Shown: positions 1 to 4,614 of the stretch, piece after piece | How positions within the stretch are numbered: position 1 is the first letter of the stretch | Layout: each line of letters begins with the position of its first letter | NCBI GenBank assembly: GCA_038232695.1 | Contig: JBBSNI010000340.1 | Span: forward strand, 1 to 6,391 | Reading direction: 5' to 3' | Origin: JAJNNC01 sp038232695 | GTDB lineage: Bacteria; Bacteroidota; Bacteroidia; Cytophagales; Cyclobacteriaceae | DNA length: 6,391 nt | Position numbers and translations under genes: made by a program | Notes under the pieces: generated by a model | The model's input: only the letters and a program-made list of their open reading frames with translations | Databases searched by the model: none | Told to the model about the DNA's origin: nothing

Positions 1-624
1 ATGCATTTAGAGAAGATTAAACATATCATCTTTGACCTAGGGGGCGTCATCATCGATATTGACCCGCAGCGTTCGTACCAGGCGTTGCAGGCATTTGCCA
101 CCGACCGCGAAGCCAAAGTGCTCTCCGAACACGTAGACCTGTTTCTGGACTACGAAAAAGGCATCATCAGCAGCACAGAATTTCGCCAGGGCATCCGCCA
201 GTTGACCCAAAACACGACGCTGACCGACAGACAGATAGACGAGGCCTGGAACCAGATGCTGCTCCATATCCCTGAGGAAAGGATAGCTGTGCTCAAAAAG
301 CTCAAAAACCGTTTCAGCCTTTATGTGTTGAGTAATACCAATGACATCCATGTGCCTGCCTTCAATGCGATCGTGGAGAAAGTATGCGGAGAGGCAGGTA
401 TCCACTGCTTTTTCGACAAAGTGTACTTCTCCCACGACATGAAGATGCGCAAGCCGGAGCCGGACATCTACCGCCATGTGCTGGAAGAAAACAAGCTCAA
501 GCCAGAAGAAACCCTGTTCATCGACGACCGCTACGAAAATATAGAGGCTGCCGCCGCGTTAGGCATTCAAACCTATCACGTGAATGAAGCGCAGGACATC
601 ATCGCGCTGTTTGACCACTTATGA
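1..624 (+). CDS. HAD-superfamily hydrolase, YihX-like sugar-phosphatase type
   Basis: A 207-residue soluble protein with all four haloacid-dehalogenase motifs. Motif I is FDLGGVIIDID with nucleophile Asp12. Motif II is LSNTN with Ser111. Motif III is MRKPEPDIY with Lys151. Motif IV is FIDDRYENI with Asp175 and Asp176. The segment between motifs I and II fits an alpha-helical C1 cap (HAD subfamily IA). The motif I form DLGxV, with Gly at the +2 position instead of the usual second Asp, and the LSNTN and MRKPE strings closely resemble E. coli YihX, an alpha-D-glucose-1-phosphate phosphatase. That is family knowledge; the substrate here is not shown by the sequence. Its length is typical for the family. 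The window begins exactly at this ATG, so the upstream control region is not visible and a further-upstream start cannot be excluded. The stop overlaps the start of the next gene by four bases (ATGA), which suggests co-transcription and translational coupling with the membrane protease. Confidence 0.9.
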   Translation: MHLEKIKHIIFDLGGVIIDIDPQRSYQALQAFATDREAKVLSEHVDLFLDYEKGIISSTEFRQGIRQLTQNTTLTDRQIDEAWNQMLLHIPEERIAVLKKLKNRFSLYVLSNTNDIHVPAFNAIVEKVCGEAGIHCFFDKVYFSHDMKMRKPEPDIYRHVLEENKLKPEETLFIDDRYENIEAAAALGIQTYHVNEAQDIIALFDHL

Positions 625-1742
625 CTATTAAGAAAATCCTGATCCATCTGGGGTTGTTCGTCGTGACGCTGGCCACGACCACCCTGGCAGGTGCCGAATG
701 GCAGTTTGGCCGGTTTCTGGGTTGGGAAGCGTATCCACTGACCTGGCGCTACTTTTTGCAAGGGCTGTCCTTTTCACTTCCCTTCCTGGGCATCCTGACG
801 GTGCATGAGTTTGGGCATTTTTTTACGGCACGCTGGCACAAGGTGAAAGTCACGCTGCCTTACTATCTGCCTTTGTGGTTTGGGTTTCTGCCCCTGTTCC
901 ACTCTATAGGTACGATGGGTGCGGTGATCAGGATCAAGCAGCCTATCCACTCCCGCCTCAAATTCTTTGACATCGGCATTGCCGGGCCGCTGGCAGGTTT
1001 TGTGGTGGCGCTGGGTGTCCTTTATTATGGCTTTACGCACCTGCCGCCGCCGGAACATATCTTTGAGATTCATCCGGAGTACCAGCAATACGGACTGGAT
1101 TATGCGCAGCATGTATACGAGGAAGGGGATGGAAACTTCCAGGTAGGCACGACCCTGCTGTTTGAGTTTTTTAAGCAATATGTGGCTACTGATCCTGCCC
1201 GCGTGCCTAACGGCTACGAAATGATGCATTACCCCTGGCTGTTTGCCGGCTTCCTGTCGCTGTTTTTTACCGCCCTGAACCTGATCCCGATCGGGCAGTT
1301 AGACGGGGGGCATGTCTTGTACGGACTGATCGGGAGCCGCCGCCATCGCAGGGTTTCGGCGGTACTGTTTCTGGGTTTTGTCACCTGTGCCGGCCTGGGG
1401 ATTGTCAGTCCTTATGATACGATGCAGGAATTGTTGTATGGGATTCCATTGTACCTGGGGTTTCTCTACCTGGTCTTTTCGCGCCTGACCCCATCGGTCA
1501 AGACCAACCTGATGGTGGCCATGCTGGTGCTGGCGGTTCAGTTCTTTTGGTTGCTGGCTTTTCCTGGCAGCCGCGGTTTTTATGGATGGCTGGTGTTTGC
1601 CCTGCTCATTGGTCGTTTTCTGGGCGTGTATCATCCCGAAGCGTACTTTGAGGAGCCGCTGGATCTGAAAAGAAAAGTATTGGGCTGGATCGCGCTGATC
1701 GTGTTTGTTTTATGCTTTAGTCCGGCGCCTTTTGTTGTTTGA
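621..1742 (+). CDS. Site-2 protease family (M50) intramembrane zinc metalloprotease
   Basis: A 373-residue, very hydrophobic protein with about nine or ten predicted membrane segments. The zinc-binding HExxH motif is HEFGH at residues 62-66, inside a hydrophobic helix. The third zinc ligand and partner motif is NLIPIGQLDGGH at residues 220-231, with Asp228. A GIAGPLAG loop lies at 119-126. These are the defining signatures of site-2 proteases, which cut membrane-embedded substrates such as anti-sigma factors or signal-peptide remnants. No PDZ domain is visible between the two motifs. Instead there is a loop of about 65 residues (about 139-205) rich in acidic and aromatic residues. The C-terminal third (about 240-370) adds further membrane helices of unknown role, as in many Bacteroidota and cyanobacterial members. 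The start is supported by the ATGA overlap with the preceding HAD gene. The substrate is unknown and no sigma or anti-sigma gene is next to it. Confidence 0.92.
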   Translation: MTIKKILIHLGLFVVTLATTTLAGAEWQFGRFLGWEAYPLTWRYFLQGLSFSLPFLGILTVHEFGHFFTARWHKVKVTLPYYLPLWFGFLPLFHSIGTMGAVIRIKQPIHSRLKFFDIGIAGPLAGFVVALGVLYYGFTHLPPPEHIFEIHPEYQQYGLDYAQHVYEEGDGNFQVGTTLLFEFFKQYVATDPARVPNGYEMMHYPWLFAGFLSLFFTALNLIPIGQLDGGHVLYGLIGSRRHRRVSAVLFLGFVTCAGLGIVSPYDTMQELLYGIPLYLGFLYLVFSRLTPSVKTNLMVAMLVLAVQFFWLLAFPGSRGFYGWLVFALLIGRFLGVYHPEAYFEEPLDLKRKVLGWIALIVFVLCFSPAPFVV

Positions 1743-1772
1743 GGGACTGAGGGGTTGAGGGATTGATTAAGG
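1741..1772 (-). repeat. Short-unit array A1, directly after the protease stop
   Basis: A run of related units of about 8 bases (GGGACTGA, GGGGTTGA, GGGATTGA) begins within the stop codon of the protease gene. Read on the minus strand it is a TCAATCCC-TCAACCCC-TCAGTCCC series. Related arrays occur at 1941-1960, 2337-2359 and 2488-2516. The last 14 bases (GGGATTGATTAAGG) recur with one mismatch at 2372-2385. The function is unknown. Confidence 0.6.
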
Positions 1773-1871
1773 ATGCTTTGTTAGTCAAACGTAAGTGATG
1801 ACTTTTTCAATGGTCAGTTAGAGAATAGTGATATGATAAAGTAGAATTAAGTGCAAGGTCAACCTGTTTCC

Positions 1872-1908
1872 CAGAAGTCTTCAAACTTTTGGACGAAGCT
1901 TCTGTTTT
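1872..1908 (+). terminator. Possible rho-independent terminator for the HAD/protease pair
   Basis: CAGAAGTCTTC (1872-1882) and GAAGCTTCTG (1895-1904) pair with a single bulge around a 12-base loop, and TTTT follows. It lies about 130 bases after the protease stop. The stem is only moderately GC-rich and the T tract is short, so this is a candidate rather than a firm call. The rest of 1773-1940 is AT-rich and shows nothing else I can recognise. Confidence 0.35.
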
Positions 1909-1940
1909 GTAAAAGAATGTTAAAAGAAAAACCTCAGTTA

Positions 1941-1960
1941 TTCAATCCATCAGTCCCTCC
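1941..1960 (+). repeat. Short-unit array A2, left outer flank of the RAYT relic
   Basis: The units TTCAATCC, ATCAGTCC and CTCC are of the same type as array A1 but in the opposite orientation. Array A2 lies 8 bases outside the left 23-base palindrome, and array A3 lies 8 bases outside the right one in inverted orientation, so it extends the symmetry of the element. Confidence 0.55.
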
Positions 1961-1968
1961 CTTGTTCT

Positions 1969-1991
1969 GGTCGTAGCGTCTCGCTACGACC
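1969..1991 (+). repeat. Outer palindrome, left copy
   Basis: The arms GGTCGTAGCG and CGCTACGACC (10 base pairs each) flank the 3-base loop TCT. It is an exact reverse complement of 2306-2328. It would form a strong hairpin in RNA or single-stranded DNA. Confidence 0.9.
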
Positions 1992-2004
1992 CAAAAACCC
2001 ACAA

Positions 2005-2016
2005 GAGCGTCCGCTC
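2005..2016 (+). repeat. Inner REP-like hairpin, left copy
   Basis: GAGCGTCCGCTC has a 4-base stem (GAGC/GCTC) with loop GTCC. It shares the core GCGTCCGC with the right inner hairpin, which lies in inverted orientation and carries a compensated stem change (GAGC/GCTC here, GGGC/GCCC there). The paired change suggests that the stem was conserved as structure. Confidence 0.6.
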
Positions 2017-2040
2017 GCTCTCCCCTGCCAGGCAAACGCT

Positions 2041-2252
2041 TTATAGATAGTCAATGACTACCGCACCTTCTTCTCCACTTTCATAAGCCCGGCAGCTACT
2101 CCACTGCCAAGCCGTAGGGTCATCTACAAATCCTGCTTCTAAAGGATGATCTGCCTGTACTCATGGCGGATGAAGACATCCAGCCAGTGGATGACTGTAA
2201 AAGTGACGAAGTACAAAGACTCCTGATCGTAAATGGTGTACTTTCTTCCCAT
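2041..2252 (-). pseudogene. RAYT / IS200-like Y1 transposase remnant, internally deleted
   Basis: From an ATG at 2252 the minus strand reads 37 residues that look like a RAYT N-terminus, including LYFVTFTVIHWLDVF and IRHEYRQ, and then stops at 2139. Shifting frame near 2154, the strand reads ADHPLEAGFVDDPTAWQWSS and ends in VVIDYL at a TAA (2043-2041). This resembles the usual RAYT C-terminus (a HxNPVxAGxV...W.YSS pattern). Full-length members are about 150-180 residues. The central part is absent, including the HxH metal site and the catalytic tyrosine helix. The junction therefore combines a deletion of roughly 100 codons with a frame change. I assign the family from pattern memory, not from a search. 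The gene is non-functional. Confidence 0.72.
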
Positions 2253-2281
2253 ACGGCAAAGATAAGCTTTATTGCATCACC

Positions 2282-2293
2282 GGGCGGACGCCC
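2282..2293 (-). repeat. Inner REP-like hairpin, right copy
   Basis: On the minus strand this reads GGGCGTCCGCCC, a GGGC/GCCC stem with loop GTCC. It is the inverted, stem-compensated counterpart of 2005-2016. It lies about 30 bases upstream of the ATG of the transposase remnant. Confidence 0.6.
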
Positions 2294-2305
2294 TGCTATA
2301 TTTTA

Positions 2306-2328
2306 GGTCGTAGCGAGACGCTACGACC
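2306..2328 (-). repeat. Outer palindrome, right copy
   Basis: An exact reverse complement of 1969-1991: the same 10-base arms, with the loop read as AGA on the plus strand. Together the two copies form the terminal inverted repeats of the RAYT relic. Confidence 0.9.
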
Positions 2329-2336
2329 AGGGTTCG

Positions 2337-2359
2337 CTGAAGGATTGAAGGATTGAAGG
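2337..2359 (-). repeat. Short-unit array A3, right outer flank of the RAYT relic
   Basis: A perfect short tandem of GGATTGAA units preceded by CTGAA. On the minus strand it reads TTCAATCC-TTCAATCC-TTCAG, so it mirrors array A2 on the other side of the element. The following 2360-2480 shows no gene. It contains a 14-base echo of array A1 at 2372-2385 and is AT-rich from about 2430. Confidence 0.6.
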
Positions 2360-2487
2360 TCATGCCTGATCGGGATTGAGTAAGGGCTAACAGATGGGGA
2401 ACCGATGATAAAGCGGCATACGCTTAGGTTTCAACATTTTAGGTTTTAACTTGTTATTGGGATTGATATGCATTTTTTTGTTCAGTT

Positions 2488-2516
2488 CTTCAGCTCTTCA
2501 ATCCTTCAGCTCTTCA
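2488..2516 (+). repeat. Short-unit array A4, abutting the TerC start
   Basis: CTTCAGCTCTTCA occurs twice without mismatch (2488-2500 and 2504-2516), separated by ATC. Further TTCAG units begin at 2482. The array ends one base before the ATG at 2518, so it occupies the whole position where a ribosome-binding region would lie. Confidence 0.8.
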
Positions 2517-2517
2517 G

Positions 2518-3516
2518 ATGTATCTTTCCAATATTCTTTCTTTTGTGCTATCAGATGCTTCTACGGCAACTGCCGATGAGCCGGTTGCTGCCTGGGTCTG
2601 GGGGGCTTTTCTTATTTTTATTGTTGCCCTGCTGATTGTAGACCTGAAGCTGGTCATGCGCAAGCCGCACAAGATCAACACGCGGGAAGCTGCCATCTAC
2701 AGTGCCTGCTGGATTACCCTGGGGATGTCGTTTACCTTTGTGATCTGGATCTGGATGGGCGACAAGGCAGCGTCCCAGTATATTACGGGCTACCTGATAG
2801 AGAAAAGCTTGTCGATAGACAACGTATTCCTGTGGGCTGTTTTGTTTTCCTATTTTGCTGTGCCCAATGAGTACCAGCACCGGGTGCTTTTCTGGGGTAT
2901 TTTCGGGGCTTTGGTCATGCGGGCAGGCTTTATCTTCGGAGGTATTGCGCTGTTAGAATCTATCCACTGGATCATTTATGTGTTTGGCGTGCTGCTCCTT
3001 TATACGGCCTACAGGCTGTTCAGCCATGATAACGCCCAGGAAGACCCGTCCAACAATCCTATCATCAAATTTGTGAGCCGGTATATACCCCAAACCGACC
3101 ATTACCGCGAACATCACTTTCTGGTCAAAGAAAACGGCAAGCGCCTGGCAACGCCCCTGCTGACGGTGCTGATCGCCGTAGAATTGTCGGATATTGTCTT
3201 TGCCATTGACTCCATTCCGGCGATTCTGGCCGTGACGCGCGAGCCTTTTCTGGTGTTCAGTTCCAATGCGTTTGCCATATTAGGCCTGCGGGCTTTGTAC
3301 TTTCTGTTAGCTGATCTGCAAGGGCGTTTCGTGTACCTGAACAAAGGACTGGCAGTGATCTTAGCCTTCGTGGCTGTCAAGTTCCTTATCAGTGAGCTAT
3401 ACAAAATCCCGATCTGGGCATCGCTGCTCTTTATTGCCGCCGCCATCACGGTGACCATCATGCTCTCGCTGCGGGCTACCAAAGAAGGAAAGAAGGTCAG
3501 CAGTAAAAGCTCGTAA
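2518..3516 (+). CDS. TerC/Alx-family integral membrane protein (probable metal exporter)
   Basis: A 332-residue protein with about eight or nine hydrophobic helices. It carries the TerC family signatures: EKSLSIDNVF at residues 95-104 and the related acidic motif ELSDIVFAIDSIPAILA at 222-238, followed by NAFAILGLRALYF at 250-262. The two acidic helices form the internal repeat that binds metal in this family. Bacterial TerC, Alx and MeeF-type proteins have been linked to manganese efflux and to metallation of exported enzymes, which is family knowledge. A charged cytoplasmic-type loop lies at about 168-210 and the Lys/Ser-rich tail (318-332) is polar. The ATG at 2518 is the only reasonable start: the frame is open upstream to 2464 but has no ATG, GTG or TTG there, and the next Met (residue 47) would remove the first helix. 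I see no yybP-ykoY manganese riboswitch upstream. The gene stands alone, with 144 bases before the next gene. Confidence 0.92.
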   Translation: MYLSNILSFVLSDASTATADEPVAAWVWGAFLIFIVALLIVDLKLVMRKPHKINTREAAIYSACWITLGMSFTFVIWIWMGDKAASQYITGYLIEKSLSIDNVFLWAVLFSYFAVPNEYQHRVLFWGIFGALVMRAGFIFGGIALLESIHWIIYVFGVLLLYTAYRLFSHDNAQEDPSNNPIIKFVSRYIPQTDHYREHHFLVKENGKRLATPLLTVLIAVELSDIVFAIDSIPAILAVTREPFLVFSSNAFAILGLRALYFLLADLQGRFVYLNKGLAVILAFVAVKFLISELYKIPIWASLLFIAAAITVTIMLSLRATKEGKKVSSKSS

Positions 3517-3613
3517 ACCATCACCTCTCATTACCCTGTTCTATTAAGGTTGGCATATTCTGCGACTTCTGTAAAAATTTTGCAGCACCGGTATTACTAT
3601 TACCCGAATAGGG

Positions 3614-3640
3614 TTGACAAACGATCGTTGAAAGTATAGA
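3614..3640 (+). promoter_or_regulatory. Weak promoter-like boxes before the lipoprotein gene
   Basis: TTGACA (3614-3619) and TATAGA (3635-3640) are separated by 15 bases and lie 20 bases before the ATG. The spacer contains the 10-base palindrome AACGATCGTT (3620-3629), a possible operator. The boxes follow the E. coli-type consensus, whereas Bacteroidota mostly use TTG and TAnnTTTG boxes, and the spacer is short. This is a tentative call. Confidence 0.2.
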
Positions 3641-3660
3641 TCAACTAACCACCCAATACC

Positions 3661-4221
3661 ATGAAGCGATTGATCCACTACGGCTATATTTTATGTGCCT
3701 TAATGGTATGCTGCGCCTGCAACACAGAAGAAGAGGATGTGCCCCCTTCCCGGTTTGATGAAAGTCTTTTGTCCGGAAAATGGATTCTCACGGAAGCCCG
3801 CGGGATAGGGAACTTCACCTCCGTAGGCGATGCTGGTAATTTAAGCGGTTCCTTCCTGTTCATCGGCTCGGAATCAGACGCAACGCTTAAATTCCCCACA
3901 GGTGTTTTGGCGGGTGGAGCGTTTAGAGATGGCGCCGTTACCGGCACGATGACTTACGATCCCGGCGACTTAGGCTTCAGAGAAGATACATTAGCATGGG
4001 ACGGTATGCTGCCAAACGGGGCATGGACGCTCAAGGGAGAGTATCTGTATTTCTCAGATAGAATCTATGGCGATTTTGATGGCTTCATTGACGAACTGAC
4101 AGAAGAAAAATTCGTGTTAACAGGTCGCAGGTCCAATATTGTAGTTATAGGCCACTCTGTCAGTAAAGGAACAAATGAGGCGACCTTAGATGGGGTGTAT
4201 ACGTTTACTTTCATCAGATAA
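3661..4221 (+). CDS. Predicted outer-membrane lipoprotein of unknown function
   Basis: A 186-residue protein that starts with a Sec/SPII signal: basic MKR, a hydrophobic core (residues 7-19), and a cysteine-rich lipobox region LMVCCAC. Cys20 is the likely lipidated residue, although the -3 position is Cys rather than the usual Leu. The mature protein begins CNTEEEDVPP. A short acidic run just after the cysteine resembles the lipoprotein export signal that directs Bacteroidota lipoproteins to the cell surface (inference). The remainder is rich in Gly, aromatic residues and alternating hydrophobic residues: GKWILTEA at 39-46, then short beta-like segments ending in DGVYTFTFIR. This suggests a small beta-barrel of lipocalin-like type, but I do not recognise the family and assign no function. 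It stands alone, with about 140 bases of spacer upstream. An AT-rich imperfect inverted repeat (AAAAAATAAG/CTTCTTTTTT, 4221-4245) just after the stop may act as a weak terminator. Confidence 0.8.
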   Translation: MKRLIHYGYILCALMVCCACNTEEEDVPPSRFDESLLSGKWILTEARGIGNFTSVGDAGNLSGSFLFIGSESDATLKFPTGVLAGGAFRDGAVTGTMTYDPGDLGFREDTLAWDGMLPNGAWTLKGEYLYFSDRIYGDFDGFIDELTEEKFVLTGRRSNIVVIGHSVSKGTNEATLDGVYTFTFIR

Positions 4222-4245
4222 AAAAATAAGCAGCACTTCTTTTTT

Positions 4246-4398
4246 CTACCGGAGGTCAGCCAAAAGGAAATAGTTGCATCAGAAGGCATCACAGAGACGC
4301 GCCTGGAAATAGACAGCGCCGTGAAAGCCAGACTGTATTTTTTCCGTATAAAGTCGCCGAGTCACCCTCCGCAGCTTTTCAGGGTTATTAAAAATTAA
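4246..4398 (+). pseudogene. Orphan C-terminal fragment, type IX secretion (Por) domain-like
   Basis: Directly after the lipoprotein stop, and in the same frame, about 50 codons stay open and end at a TAA (4396-4398). The stretch includes LEIDSAVKARLYFFRI followed by QLFRVIKN at the very end. This resembles the last beta-strands of type A C-terminal sorting domains of the type IX secretion system (pattern: ...L.ID.....GLYFvrI......kvIk, stop). The expected Gly before LYF is Arg here. There is no start codon, ribosome-binding region or upstream body, so it would be the tail of a lost secreted protein. I assign this from pattern only; chance openness of 50 codons cannot be excluded. Confidence 0.4.
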
Positions 4399-4614
4399 AA
4401 CACTGCGAAAGTATATTTGAAAATAGAGAAGTTGCTGTCAAATATCATGTTGACTGTGCATAGGAGTATTTTTACAAAGGTAAGACCTGGCGTTTGATAA
4501 TTTTTCCGGCATACTCATATAGTCCGGCAGGCGAATAGCCTTCACATAGGCCTGTGCCGCCGAGGCCCGGTCTCACAGACCTGTGCCAGGGGTGAATAAC
4601 TTGTGATCGCTTTG
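4399..4614. other. Intergenic stretch without a recognised gene
   Basis: The first half (4399-4490) is AT-rich and carries TATATTTG at 4412-4419, which matches the Bacteroidota -7 consensus TAnnTTTG, but it has no matching upstream TTG box and no gene downstream. The second half (4500-4614) is GC-richer and contains CCTGTGCC twice (4551-4558 and 4580-4587). On the minus strand a frame stays open from within the ligase tail to a TAA at 4472-4474, including SPAGLYEYAGKIIKRQVLPL. It may be a gene relic but I cannot name it. Confidence 0.5.

Larger units (their letters stand above)
1969..2328 (-). mobile_element. Decayed RAYT (IS200-like) element with nested inverted palindromes
   Basis: A 360-base block bounded by two copies of one 23-base palindrome that are exact reverse complements of each other (1969-1991 and 2306-2328). 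Inside each lies a smaller REP-like hairpin with a shared CGTCCG core. The spacing is almost the same on both sides: 13 bases on the left (1992-2004) and 12 on the right (2294-2305). Between the inner hairpins is a broken minus-strand transposase gene whose two ends resemble the N- and C-termini of REP-associated tyrosine transposases. RAYTs are single-copy Y1 (HUH) transposases known to be flanked by inverted REP hairpins, and this layout fits that model. The block cannot encode active transposase because the catalytic middle is gone. It could still have been mobilised by a full-length copy elsewhere, which cannot be judged here. Confidence 0.7.

Noticed and set aside
774..1634. Long antisense open frames across the protease gene (151 and 111 codons)
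   Set aside because: They are mirror frames of a gene with clear family motifs, with low-complexity Gln/Arg/His-rich translations and no recognisable domain.
1941..2516. CRISPR-like array
   Set aside because: Repeat units are about 8-16 bases with no unique spacers of uniform length and no cas genes nearby.
2360..2517. Manganese (yybP-ykoY) riboswitch before terC
   Set aside because: I could not find the conserved paired elements of this riboswitch. The region is occupied by short repeats and AT-rich DNA.
3568..3614. Terminator after terC (CTGTAAAAATTTTGCAG, or ACCC/GGGT near 3602-3614)
   Set aside because: The first has almost no loop and an AT-only core. The second has a 4-base stem and no T tract.
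4412..4419. TATATTTG as a Bacteroidota -7 promoter box
   Set aside because: There is no TTG box at the expected distance upstream and no gene downstream. One match in AT-rich DNA is expected by chance.
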